From Clostridiales bacterium (lineage in GTDB: Bacteria > Bacillota > Clostridia > Oscillospirales > Oscillospiraceae), in assembly GCA_021201475.1 (NCBI GenBank), contig JAJQEV010000048.1:1-39760 (forward strand): DNA of 39,760 nt. Reading direction: 5' to 3'. The position numbers and the translations under genes are program-made. The notes beneath the pieces are model-generated. The model was not told the DNA's origin, made no database searches, and was given only the letters and a program-made list of their open reading frames with translations. Numbering within the stretch: position 1 is the stretch's first letter; each line of letters begins with the position of its first letter. Below, one piece after another: positions 23,471-32,024 of this stretch.

Positions 23471-24376
23471 ATGGATTCACTCATTTTGGTGCTACATAAG
23501 GCACTGGACTATCTGGAGACAATTCGATTTTCTGACGTGGTGGATATTGCGATCATCGCCTATGTGATTTACAAGGTGCTGTGCTTTGCCAAGGCGAGCC
23601 AGGCCGGGCAGGTGCTTCGGGGCATCGCGCTGCTCATCATCCTGATGTGGGGGGCCAGCCTGCTGGATTTGCACGTGCTGACCTTTATCCTGAGCAACAC
23701 ACTGGAGATCGGCCTGTTGGCCATCGTGGTGGTGTTCCAGCCGGAGATCCGTCACTTCCTGGAGCAGATGGGCAGCGGCGGCATCACCGGCGTGTTCAGC
23801 CGGCATGAAACCAATGCGGGCGAGCTGGAGAATGCCATTGACGAGACGGTGGATGCCTACGCCGCCATGTCCAAGAGCAGGACCGGCGCGCTGACCGTCT
23901 TTGAGCGGGGTAGCATCCTGGATGACTGCATCAAGACCGGTACGGCGCTGGATGCCTCCGTCTCTGCGGAGCTGCTGAAAAATATCTTCTTCGTGAAAGC
24001 TCCCCTCCATGACGGGGCGGTCATCGTGCGGGAGGGCAGGATCGTCGGCGCGGGCTGCGTCCTTCCCCTCTCCAGCAACGCCAACATCAGCAAGGAGCTG
24101 GGAATGCGGCATCGGGCCGGCATCGGGGCCACGGAGCATACCGACGCAGTGGTGGTCATCTGCTCGGAGGAGACAGGCTCCATCTCCGTGGCCACCAACG
24201 GGACGCTGCGCCGCCATCTGGCCCCGGAGACGCTGCGCAGGGTGCTGCGCAATGAGCTGCTCCCCCAGGAAAAGCTGGAGGAGAAAAAGGACCTGCTGAG
24301 CCTGAGTATTTCCGCCCTGAGGGAATCCTGGCGCGGCAGGAAGGGGGGCCGTGACGAGCATGAAGATGTGGAATAA
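23471..24376 (+). CDS. cdaA: Diadenylate cyclase, membrane-bound
   Basis: This 301-residue enzyme makes cyclic di-AMP from two ATP. It has an N-terminal membrane region with three helices (about 12-35, 40-60 and 65-85). The DAC domain shows the DGA motif (PLHDGAVIV, about 180) and the RHR motif (GMRHRAGIGA, about 212), both needed for catalysis. I chose the ATG at 23471 because GGAGGTGCC lies just upstream; the frame is open to 23366 but that part lies in the structured leader. It is followed by the CdaR gene, its known activator or regulator. glmM, often third in this operon, is absent. Confidence 0.96.
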   Translation: MDSLILVLHKALDYLETIRFSDVVDIAIIAYVIYKVLCFAKASQAGQVLRGIALLIILMWGASLLDLHVLTFILSNTLEIGLLAIVVVFQPEIRHFLEQMGSGGITGVFSRHETNAGELENAIDETVDAYAAMSKSRTGALTVFERGSILDDCIKTGTALDASVSAELLKNIFFVKAPLHDGAVIVREGRIVGAGCVLPLSSNANISKELGMRHRAGIGATEHTDAVVVICSEETGSISVATNGTLRRHLAPETLRRVLRNELLPQEKLEEKKDLLSLSISALRESWRGRKGGRDEHEDVE

Positions 24377-25658
24377 ACTCAAGGGAAGCAGGCTGGCCTA
24401 TGGGCTGCTGGCGGTGTTGTGCGCTGTGGCGCTGTGGCTGTATGTGGACATCACCACCGAGCCGGACGCCTACACCACCATCCGCAATATCCCCGTTACC
24501 ATTTTGGGGGAGGACGAGCTCAATGAACAGGGGCTGATGATCACAGACGTGGAGGACGCCACCGTCACCCTGAAGCTGACCGGGATTCGGGCGGTCATCT
24601 CCCAGATGGATCGGAACAACGTCAGCATCACCGTGGATGCCGCAAGCCAAATCAAAGAGGCGGGGGAGCAGGAGCTGAGCTATACCATCACCTGGCCCAG
24701 CAATACCTCCCTGACCAACTTCTCCATCTCCTCCCGCAGCCCCTCCACCATTACCGTCACCGTGACGGAGATTGACACCAAGGAGGTCAGTGTCTCCGGC
24801 GTCTTTACCGGCAGCGTGGCGGACGGCTATCTGTATGACAGCGCCGACTTCCAGCTGGGGGTGGAAACAATCACCGTCAGCGGAGAAGCCTCCCTGGTGG
24901 AGCAAATTGACCATGCCCAGGTGGTGCTGGACGCGACGGAGCTTACCAGTTCCTGGTCCGGGACGCTGCCCATTCAGCTGGTGACGGCGGACGGAACGGA
25001 GGTGGAGCAGGAAGAGCTCACCCTGTCCGCAACCGAGACAGAGGTCACCTTCCCGGTGCGCTGCGTCAAGGAGGTGCCGCTGAAGGTTACCTTCCTGGAG
25101 GGCGGCGGAGCCACGGAGGAGGATGCCACCTATGAAATGTCCCAGGAGACACTGCTGATTTCCGGCACGGAGGAGACACTGTCAGGCATCACAGAGCTGA
25201 AGCTGGGGACGATCGACCTGTCCCAGGTCATTACCTCGGAGGAGTACACCTTCACCCTGCAAATGCCGGAGGGCGTCATCAACGAGAGCGGCTACAGCAC
25301 CGTCACCGTCTCGGTGAAAATCTCCGGCCTGACCACCCAGAAGGTGGAGACCAGCGACATCCGCCTGGTCAACATCCCGGAGGGCATCTCTGCCACCCTG
25401 GTGACGGAGAGCCTGGAGGTACGCATCCGGGGCGACGAGGCTACTATGGCGCTGCTGACGGATGAGGATGTCTATGTGGAGGCCGACCTCAGCGAGATAG
25501 ACGCCAACGCCACCGGCACCTGCACCGTGCCTGCGGAGGTGAAGGTGCAGGGCATGAGCGACATCGGGGCCATTGACAGCTACTCCGTCGTGGTGGAAAT
25601 CAGCGAGGCGGAGGCCGACGCGGAGACGGCTACCGGAACGGCCACGGACGGAACTTAG
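24360..25658 (+). CDS. cdaR: YbbR-domain protein, CdaA regulator
   Basis: This is a 432-residue protein with one N-terminal membrane helix (about 8-27, LAYGLLAVLCAVALWLYV) and about four extracellular YbbR-type beta-domains of about 85 residues each. The tail is acidic and threonine/alanine-rich. CdaR proteins bind the cyclase CdaA in the membrane and tune c-di-AMP synthesis. The gene overlaps the cdaA end. The ATG at 24360 is one option; GTG at 24351 (three residues longer) is closer to the purine-rich site and cannot be excluded. Confidence 0.92.
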   Translation: MKMWNKLKGSRLAYGLLAVLCAVALWLYVDITTEPDAYTTIRNIPVTILGEDELNEQGLMITDVEDATVTLKLTGIRAVISQMDRNNVSITVDAASQIKEAGEQELSYTITWPSNTSLTNFSISSRSPSTITVTVTEIDTKEVSVSGVFTGSVADGYLYDSADFQLGVETITVSGEASLVEQIDHAQVVLDATELTSSWSGTLPIQLVTADGTEVEQEELTLSATETEVTFPVRCVKEVPLKVTFLEGGGATEEDATYEMSQETLLISGTEETLSGITELKLGTIDLSQVITSEEYTFTLQMPEGVINESGYSTVTVSVKISGLTTQKVETSDIRLVNIPEGISATLVTESLEVRIRGDEATMALLTDEDVYVEADLSEIDANATGTCTVPAEVKVQGMSDIGAIDSYSVVVEISEAEADAETATGTATDGT

Positions 25659-25720
25659 TCCAGCCCATCGCCCGACAGAGGAAAACGCTCCATTTTGGTA
25701 AAAACTGTGAAGAAAGCCGA

Positions 25721-25749
25721 TTTACAAGGGCGGGAAAGTTTGATATAAT
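25721..25749 (+). promoter_or_regulatory. Sigma-A promoter of the yicC cluster
   Basis: TTTACA (25721-25726) and TATAAT (25744-25749) have a 17-base spacer, in an AT-rich gap between cdaR and yicC. It is the only clear promoter seen before the long housekeeping cluster. Confidence 0.75.
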
Positions 25750-25816
25750 TTTTATTTATGTAAGCAAAAACGCCCTCCGTACCCTGTGCGGAGCGGCTGC
25801 CAGCGGGAGGAATACC

Positions 25817-26695
25817 ATGCTAAAGAGTATGACAGGCTATGGGCGCGGGGAATTGACCCTGCATGGCCGAGCCATCACGGCGGAGGTGCGCAGTGTCAAC
25901 AACCGCTATCTGGACTGCAACGTTCGCCTGCCCAGGGCCTACGTCTGCGCGGAGGACGGCATCCAGCGGGCGGTGAAGCGTGCCGTCTCCAGAGGTAAGG
26001 TGGACGTGTTCATCACGGTGGAGCAGGAGGCCGCTGAGGCGGTGGCTGTCCGGGTGAACGAGGCTATGGTGGCGGGATATGTGGCCGCCTTCCGGGCCAT
26101 GGCGGAGCGGTTCGGGCTGACCGGAGAGGTCTCCCTGGACCTGGTGGCCCGTATGCCCGACGTGATACAGGTGGAGAAGGCACCCGAAAACCTGGAGGAG
26201 CTGACGGAGGACCTGCTGGCGGCCACCCAGGCCGCCCTGGCGGACTTTGACACCATGCGCACCCGGGAAGGGGAGAAGCTCTATGAGGACCTGGCCCAGC
26301 GGCTGGACACGATGGAGGGCTATGTGGCCGTGGTGGAGCGCCGCTCCCCGGAGACGGTGGCAGCATACCGGGAGCGGCTCTATAGCCGCATCCAGGAGAC
26401 CCTGGCCGACCGGCAGATCGATGAGAGTCGGGTGCTGACCGAGGTGGCCGTCTTTGCCGACAAGGTGGCCGTGGCGGAGGAGACAGTGCGGCTGACCAGC
26501 CACATCGCCCAGTTCCGGGCCATGATAGACGGCGGGCAGCCCATTGGCCGGAAGCTGGACTTCCTGATTCAGGAGATGAACCGGGAGACCAATACCATCG
26601 GCTCCAAATGCAACGACCTGGAGCTGTCCACCGTGGTGGTGGACATGAAGGCGGAGCTGGAAAAGATTCGGGAACAGGTGCAGAACGTGGAGTGA
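25817..26695 (+). CDS. yicC: YicC/YloC family endoribonuclease
   Basis: This 292-residue protein has the signature opening [11 protein letters not shown] and the closing block [20 protein letters not shown], both diagnostic of YicC. Family members cleave RNA; the B. subtilis relative YloC heads the same gene cluster. The middle is coiled-coil helical. GGGAGGA precedes the ATG. The next gene, remA, begins 20 bases downstream, matching the usual order yloC-remA-gmk-rpoZ. Confidence 0.95.
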   Translation: MLKSMTGYGRGELTLHGRAITAEVRSVNNRYLDCNVRLPRAYVCAEDGIQRAVKRAVSRGKVDVFITVEQEAAEAVAVRVNEAMVAGYVAAFRAMAERFGLTGEVSLDLVARMPDVIQVEKAPENLEELTEDLLAATQAALADFDTMRTREGEKLYEDLAQRLDTMEGYVAVVERRSPETVAAYRERLYSRIQETLADRQIDESRVLTEVAVFADKVAVAEETVRLTSHIAQFRAMIDGGQPIGRKLDFLIQEMNRETNTIGSKCNDLELSTVVVDMKAELEKIREQVQNVE

Positions 26696-26715
26696 CGCCT
26701 TGGGGAGGGGTTCCT

Positions 26716-26985
26716 TTGAAACTGGTGAATATTGGCTTTGGGAACATGGTCTCTGCGGAGCGCATCGTCACGGTCATCAGCCCGGACTCCGCCCCCATCA
26801 AGCGGCTGATGCAGGAAGGCCGGGACAGGGGCGTCCTTATCGACGCCACCTATGGCCGCCGCACCCGCAGCGTAATCGTCACGGATTCTGACCATGTCAT
26901 TTTATCGGCGGTGCAGCCGGAAACAATCGCAGGGCGGGTCAACGGCAAGGACGCCGGCCCCGAAGTGGAGGAAGCGCATGACTGA
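26716..26985 (+). CDS. remA: RemA-like DNA-binding protein (DUF370)
   Basis: This 89-residue protein carries the RemA core [20 protein letters not shown], the middle [20 protein letters not shown] and the late [21 protein letters not shown]. subtilis RemA wraps DNA as ring oligomers and activates matrix and osmoprotection genes. The start is TTG at 26716 with GGGGAGGGG 5 bases before; the frame is open further upstream but is only a shadow of yicC. It overlaps gmk by 8 bases. The position between yicC and gmk is conserved. Confidence 0.93.
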   Translation: MKLVNIGFGNMVSAERIVTVISPDSAPIKRLMQEGRDRGVLIDATYGRRTRSVIVTDSDHVILSAVQPETIAGRVNGKDAGPEVEEAHD

Positions 26986-27625
26986 GGCACAGAAGCAGGG
27001 GCAGCTGATCGTTATCTCCGGGCCGTCCGGGGTCGGCAAGGGGACGCTGATCGAGGAGCTGAAAAAGCGGAGGGACGATTTGGGCTTTTCCGTCTCCTAT
27101 ACCACCCGCGCCCCAAGGGAGGGCGAGGTGGACGGCAGGCATTATTTCTTCGTCACCCAGCAGGAGTTCCAGCGCCGGGTGGAGACGGGGGATTTTCTGG
27201 AGTACGCCGGATATGCGGACAACGCCTACGGCACCTCCCGGAGCCAGGTGGAGGCCATGCTGAACCGGGGCCAGACCGTCATTCTGGACATTGAGACCCA
27301 GGGGGCCATGCAGGTGCGGCAGCGCCGCCCGGACGCCACCCTGATTTATATCCTGCCCCCCTCCTATGGGGAGTTAAAGGCCCGCCTGTACGGGCGCAGG
27401 ACGGAGGACGAGACCAGCATCCGCAAGCGCCTGGCGCTGGCAAAGGCGGATTTGCCCTACATCCCCCAATATGACTTTATCGTAGTCAACCGCCAGGTGA
27501 TGCTGGCGGTGCAGGAGTTGGATGAGATCCTGCGGGCCGCCCGGTATAAGCGTTGCTATCGGCAGGAGGTCATTCAGCAATACCAACATTCCTTTGACGA
27601 GGAAGAACCCACAGGGCAGCCGTAA
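26978..27625 (+). CDS. gmk: Guanylate kinase
   Basis: This 215-residue enzyme phosphorylates GMP to GDP with ATP. The P-loop is [10 protein letters not shown] (about 13-22). The GMP-binding [20 protein letters not shown] and the [13 protein letters not shown] segments are classic. The ATG at 26978 overlaps the remA stop region; GTGGAGGAA precedes it. The frame is open to 26894 but without a signal. It supplies GDP for (p)ppGpp and nucleic acid synthesis; it lies beside rpoZ as usual. Confidence 0.97.
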   Translation: MTEAQKQGQLIVISGPSGVGKGTLIEELKKRRDDLGFSVSYTTRAPREGEVDGRHYFFVTQQEFQRRVETGDFLEYAGYADNAYGTSRSQVEAMLNRGQTVILDIETQGAMQVRQRRPDATLIYILPPSYGELKARLYGRRTEDETSIRKRLALAKADLPYIPQYDFIVVNRQVMLAVQELDEILRAARYKRCYRQEVIQQYQHSFDEEEPTGQP

Positions 27626-27662
27626 GAGCAGTTTGACTGCCGTTTGAAAGGAAGGACCAGTT

Positions 27663-27911
27663 ATGATTTTGTATCCCATGAATGAGTTGCTGACCAACGT
27701 TTCCAGCCGCTATGAGCTGGTGAATCTGGTGGCCCACCGGGCGCGGCAGCTGTCCGGCGACGCTGAGCGGGAGAAGCAGCCGCTGGAGGATAAGCCGGTG
27801 ACCATCGCCCTGAACGAGGCGTGGGCCGGGGAGCTGAAGCCGGAGCCGGAGGACGAGGAGCCGGAAGGCGCGCCTGAGGCGGCGGATGAGGAACCGGACA
27901 CGGCGGAGTGA
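27663..27911 (+). CDS. rpoZ: RNA polymerase omega subunit
   Basis: This 82-residue protein has the conserved block SRYELVNLVAHRARQL (about 15-30) and a late PVTIALNEAWAGEL segment, which are the omega core. The C-terminal 20 residues are an acidic Glu/Asp-Pro tail. Omega helps assemble the beta-prime subunit and takes part in the (p)ppGpp response. GAAAGGAAGGA precedes the ATG. The usual next gene, coaBC, is missing here; a MITE-like hairpin follows instead. Confidence 0.9.
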   Translation: MILYPMNELLTNVSSRYELVNLVAHRARQLSGDAEREKQPLEDKPVTIALNEAWAGELKPEPEDEEPEGAPEAADEEPDTAE

Positions 27912-27961
27912 CAAACCACGCAAGCGAAAAAACGTTCATTAAGGCAGCACCGCAAGGCGCA

Positions 27962-28033
27962 GGAACCTCTGAATAAATGGAACAAGGGTGGCCCCTTCCG
28001 GGCTGTACGCTTGCCCCTTTATTCAGAGGTTCC
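27962..28033. mobile_element. 72-bp hairpin MITE relic between rpoZ and priA
   Basis: GGAACCTCTGAATAAA (27962-27977) and TTTATTCAGAGGTTCC (28018-28033) are perfect 16-bp inverted ends around 40 bases. They match the ends of the MITEs at 16042 and 16680, but the TA flanks are lost. It is transcribed as a strong hairpin 22 bases before priA. Possible effects are mRNA processing or reduced read-through. Confidence 0.8.
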
Positions 28034-28054
28034 CTGGAGAGGGGAGGAGTGCAG

Positions 28055-30523
28055 GTGGAGGCTGTGACGCTTTGCCAGGTGGCCGTATCAGCGGCCACCT
28101 ACGCCATCGATAAGCCCTATACCTACCTCGTCCCGGAGGGGCTGCGGGAAGCGGCCCAGCCGGGGATGCGGTGCATCGTCCCCTTTAGCCAGGGCAACCG
28201 GCGGGTGGAGGGCATTCTGCTCCGGGTCTGGCAGGGGGAGAAACTTCCCCGGCTCAAGCAGGTGCTCCAGCTGCTGGACGAGCAGCCGGTGCTGGACGAG
28301 GCCATGCTGGAGCTGGCCCTCTGGATGCAGCAGCGGTATTTCTGCACCGTATATGACGGGGCCAAGGCCATGCTCCCTACGGGGCTGTACTACGCCCTGA
28401 AAGACACCTTCACCCTCTGCGCCGGAGTGGACGAGACCAGGGCCCTCGCGGAGACCGCCCACGCCCCCGCCCAGCGGCGGGTGGTGGTGGTGCTGCTGGC
28501 CGCCGGTGGCTCGGCGGAGCGGCAGGCCATCTATGCCGCCTTTGAGAAGAAAAGCCCCAACCAGGCGTTGAAGGCGCTGCAGGATAAGAGCCTCATCCGC
28601 CTGGAGACCAGCTCCGTCCGGGGCGTTGGCGACAAGACTGAGCAGGTGGCGGAGTTGGCCTGCCCGGAGGAGGAGGCGCTGGAGCAGCTGAACGCCCGCG
28701 CCAAGGCCCAGCGGGCCGTGATCCACTTCTTGGCCCAGGTAGGGGGCTGTGCCTCGCTGAAGGACATCGGCTACTTCACCGGCGTGAAGCGGGCCACCCT
28801 CACCGCCCTGGAGAAGAAGGGGCTGGTGACGCTGCTGGCCCGGGAGGTATTTCGCCGGGCGGAGCGGCAGGCGGTGGAGCGCCAACCCATCCCCGTCCTG
28901 AACGCCGAACAGGAGGAAGCCTATCGAGGCATCGGCGCCCTGATGGACGCCGGGCAGCCCGCCTGCGCCCTGCTGTACGGCGTCACCGGCAGCGGCAAGA
29001 CCCTGGTGTATATCAAGCTGATCCACAAGGCGCTGGCGGAGGGGAAAACCGCCCTGGTGCTGGTGCCGGAAATCGCCCTGACCCCCCAGATGCTCCGCCG
29101 GTTTCAAGCCCAGTTTGGGGAACGTGTGGCGGTGCTCCACTCCGCCCTCTCCGTGGGGGAGCGGTATGACGAGTGGAAGCGGGCCAAAAGCGGCAGGGCC
29201 CAGGTGGTCATCGGCACCCGGTCAGCCATCTTCGCGCCGTTGGAACGGCTGGGGCTGATTATTTTGGATGAGGAGCAGGAGAGCAGCTACAAGTCGGAGA
29301 CTGTCCCCCGCTACCACGCCAGAGACATCGCCAAGTACCGCTGCAAGCAGACCGGGGCCACCCTGGTGCTGGGCTCCGCCACCCCCTGTATCGAGACGAT
29401 GTACCAGGCCAAAGAGGGCCGCTACCACCTCTTCCCGCTGCGGGAGCGGTACAATGAGCAGGCGCTGCCGAAGGTCTATCTGGCGGATTTGAAGCAGGAG
29501 CTGCGCAGCGGCAATGACCGGGCCATCAGCCGGGGTCTGCAAAAGCGCATCGGCATGAACCTGGAAAAGGGGGAGCAGACCATCCTCTTCCTGAACCGGC
29601 GGGGCACCAGCCGGGTGGTGGTCTGCCCGGAGTGCGGCTACACGCCGGAGTGCCCGAATTGCAGCGTGAAGCTGACCTATCATGGGGACAACGGGCGGCT
29701 GATGTGCCATTACTGCGGCTTCTCCCAGAAGGTGCCGGATTGGTGCCCGGAGTGCGGCAAACCGCTTGCCTTCGCCGGGGTGGGCATCCAGAAGGTGGAG
29801 CAGGAATTAAACGACCTGTTCCCCGGGACGGAAATACTGCGGATGGACGCGGACACAGTGTCCGCCTCCAACAGCCATGAGAAGATATTATCGAAATTCG
29901 AGCGGGAGAAGATACCCATCCTCATCGGCACCCAGATGGTGACGAAGGGGCTGGACTTTGAGAACGTGACGCTGGTGGGGGTCATTGATGCCGACCTGGC
30001 CCTGTTCAACGAAAGCTACCGGGCGGCGGAGCGCACCTTCTCCCTGCTGACCCAGGTGGTGGGCCGGGCCGGACGGGGCGGCAAACAGGGGGTGGCGGTG
30101 ATTCAGACCTACACCCCCAAAAACGACACCATCCGCTTCGCCGCCGAGCAGGATTACGACAGCTTCTATGCCTCGGAGTTGGGGCTGCGGCAGGTCAGGG
30201 GCTTCCCGCCTTTTCGGGATTTGTACGTCCTGACCTGCTCCGGCCAGCGGCAGACCGACGTGGTGGAGAGCTGCGTCCGCCTGCGGGAGGGGCTGAAAAG
30301 CTGGCGGAGCCAGCCGGAGTTCCAGGGGCAGCCCTTTGAGGTGCTGGGCCCCGCCTCCGCCCCGGTGCTGCGGGTGATGGGGCGGTACCGCTACAATTTG
30401 ACCCTGACGTGCCGGGACAGCGCCGCCGTCCGGCGGATGCTGGCGGCGCTGCAAAAGGCGTTTATGACAGAGAAGATGAACCGCGGCGTTTCCCTTTCCG
30501 TGGATTTGAACCCCATGGACTGA
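28055..30523 (+). CDS. priA: Replication restart helicase PriA
   Basis: This 822-residue protein has an N-terminal DNA 3'-end-binding domain (VAVSAATYAIDKPYTYLVP), and helicase motif I at GVTGSGKTLVY. A DEEQ box at LIILDEEQESS (usually DEEH) follows. Eight zinc-binding cysteines lie in CPECGYTPECPNCSVKLTYH and CHYCGFSQKVPDWCPECG, then motif VI (QVVGRAGRGG). It reloads DnaB at stalled forks. I chose GTG at 28055 (GGAGG 7 bases upstream); the frame to 27977 runs through the MITE hairpin. DEEQ instead of DEEH is a small oddity. Confidence 0.95.
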   Translation: MEAVTLCQVAVSAATYAIDKPYTYLVPEGLREAAQPGMRCIVPFSQGNRRVEGILLRVWQGEKLPRLKQVLQLLDEQPVLDEAMLELALWMQQRYFCTVYDGAKAMLPTGLYYALKDTFTLCAGVDETRALAETAHAPAQRRVVVVLLAAGGSAERQAIYAAFEKKSPNQALKALQDKSLIRLETSSVRGVGDKTEQVAELACPEEEALEQLNARAKAQRAVIHFLAQVGGCASLKDIGYFTGVKRATLTALEKKGLVTLLAREVFRRAERQAVERQPIPVLNAEQEEAYRGIGALMDAGQPACALLYGVTGSGKTLVYIKLIHKALAEGKTALVLVPEIALTPQMLRRFQAQFGERVAVLHSALSVGERYDEWKRAKSGRAQVVIGTRSAIFAPLERLGLIILDEEQESSYKSETVPRYHARDIAKYRCKQTGATLVLGSATPCIETMYQAKEGRYHLFPLRERYNEQALPKVYLADLKQELRSGNDRAISRGLQKRIGMNLEKGEQTILFLNRRGTSRVVVCPECGYTPECPNCSVKLTYHGDNGRLMCHYCGFSQKVPDWCPECGKPLAFAGVGIQKVEQELNDLFPGTEILRMDADTVSASNSHEKILSKFEREKIPILIGTQMVTKGLDFENVTLVGVIDADLALFNESYRAAERTFSLLTQVVGRAGRGGKQGVAVIQTYTPKNDTIRFAAEQDYDSFYASELGLRQVRGFPPFRDLYVLTCSGQRQTDVVESCVRLREGLKSWRSQPEFQGQPFEVLGPASAPVLRVMGRYRYNLTLTCRDSAAVRRMLAALQKAFMTEKMNRGVSLSVDLNPMD

Positions 30524-30559
30524 CCGCCGCGGCAGGAAGCAAGAAAGGACGCAGAGACG

Positions 30560-31072
30560 ATGATTCGTGAAATTGTGAAAAAGGGCGACAAGATTTTGAC
30601 CAAGACCTGCCATCCCGTGACCCGGTTTGACTGGCGGCTGAGCCGCCTGCTGGACGACCTGCGGGCGACGCTGCTGGACTCCGGCGGTGTGGGGCTGGCC
30701 GCTCCCCAAATCGGCATCTGCCGCCGGGTAGTGGTGGTGATGAACGAGGCGGAGGAGATTCACGAACTGGTGAATCCGGAGATCGTCTCCTCCTCCGGGG
30801 AGCAGGTGGACTTTGAGGGCTGCCTGTCTCTCCCCGGCAAGTACGGCCTGGTGAAGCGGCCCATGACCGTCCGCGTCCGGGCCCAGGATCGGAAGGGGAA
30901 CTGGTTCGAGGTGGAGGACTCCGGGCTGACCGCCCGTTGCTTCTGCCATGAGCTGGCCCATCTGGACGGGCAGATGTTTGACGAACTGTGTGACCGCCTC
31001 TACACCAGTGAAGAGGTGGACGAATACCGGGCCGCTCAGGAGAAGGCCCAGGAGGCCCAGGCGGAGGACTGA
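30560..31072 (+). CDS. def: Peptide deformylase
   Basis: This 170-residue metalloenzyme removes the formyl group from nascent proteins. Motif 1 is GVGLAAPQIG, motif 2 is EGCLSLP with the metal-binding cysteine, and motif 3 is CHELAHLDG with the HExxH histidines and glutamate. In most family members motif 3 reads HEXDHL; here the Asp is Ala, outside the metal ligands. It is followed by fmt, the enzyme that adds the formyl group, the standard pairing. GAAAGGA lies upstream of the ATG. Confidence 0.95.
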   Translation: MIREIVKKGDKILTKTCHPVTRFDWRLSRLLDDLRATLLDSGGVGLAAPQIGICRRVVVVMNEAEEIHELVNPEIVSSSGEQVDFEGCLSLPGKYGLVKRPMTVRVRAQDRKGNWFEVEDSGLTARCFCHELAHLDGQMFDELCDRLYTSEEVDEYRAAQEKAQEAQAED

Positions 31073-31105
31073 CACCGCCAGAACACCGGCAAGGGGGAAG
31101 AAGCA

Positions 31106-32023
31106 TTGCGTATCGTATTCATGGGGACGCCGGAGTTTGCCGTGCCGTCCTTCCGGCGGCTGTTGGCCGACGGCCATCAAATCGTGGGGGTATACACCCA
31201 ACCGGATAAGCCCAAGAACCGGGGGATGAAGCTGACGCCCAGCCCGGTGAAGGTGGCGGCGCTGGAGGCCGGGGTGCCGGTCTACCAGCCGAAAACCCTG
31301 CGGGACGGCGACGTGCAGCAGACCCTGGCCGCCCTGGCCCCGGAGCTCATCGTGGTGGCGGCCTACGGCAAGATTTTGCCGAAGGAGGTGCTGGCGCTGC
31401 CGCCCTACGGCTGCATCAACGTCCACTCTTCCCTCCTGCCCAAGTACCGGGGGGCCGCCCCCATCAACTGGGCGGTCATCAACGGGGAGACGGAGACCGG
31501 CGTGACCATCATGTATATGGCGGAGACCCTGGACACCGGGGACATTATTTCCCAGACTGCCACCCCCATCGACCCGGACGAGAGCGTGGAGACCCTCCAT
31601 GACCGCCTGGCGGAGCTGGGCGGCGCGCTGCTGGGGGAGACGGTGCGAGCCATTGCCGCCGGCACCGCCACCCGTACCCCACAGGACGAGACAAAGCAAA
31701 CCTACGCCCCCATGCTGAGCCGGGAACTGTCCCCCCTGGACTTCACCCGGAGCGCCAGGGAGCTGCATGACCAAATCCGGGGGTTGACCCCCTGGCCCGC
31801 CACCACTGCCACGGTGGGGGGCGTCACCTTCAAGGTGTACGCCTCCGCCCTGACCGGGGAGACCACGACCCAGAGCCCCGGAACGGCCCTGGGGGCGGAC
31901 AAGCTGGGCATTCGGATGGCCTGCGGAGACGGGCAGGTGCTGACCCTGACCGAGGTGCAGGCCCCCGGCAAAAAACGGATGAAAGCGGCGGATTACCTGA
32001 GAGGCCATCCGCTATTTGGATGA
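31106..32023 (+). CDS. fmt: Methionyl-tRNA formyltransferase
   Basis: This 305-residue enzyme formylates initiator Met-tRNA from 10-formyl-THF. The opening RIVFMGTPEFAVPSF, the catalytic region INVHSSLLPKYRGAAPINWA (Asn and His) and the later LDTGDII with the catalytic Asp are all present. The C-terminal OB-fold domain (about 205-305) is complete. The start is TTG at 31106 with AAGGGGGAAG before it. It overlaps or abuts rsmB. Confidence 0.97.
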   Translation: MRIVFMGTPEFAVPSFRRLLADGHQIVGVYTQPDKPKNRGMKLTPSPVKVAALEAGVPVYQPKTLRDGDVQQTLAALAPELIVVAAYGKILPKEVLALPPYGCINVHSSLLPKYRGAAPINWAVINGETETGVTIMYMAETLDTGDIISQTATPIDPDESVETLHDRLAELGGALLGETVRAIAAGTATRTPQDETKQTYAPMLSRELSPLDFTRSARELHDQIRGLTPWPATTATVGGVTFKVYASALTGETTTQSPGTALGADKLGIRMACGDGQVLTLTEVQAPGKKRMKAADYLRGHPLFG

Positions 32024-32024
32024 T

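Noticed and set aside
29888-32008. A 706-codon open frame on the minus strand across priA, def and fmt
   Set aside because: It is antisense to three well-identified genes, Gly/Gln/His-rich and without a recognisable domain; long antisense frames are expected in GC-rich coding DNA.
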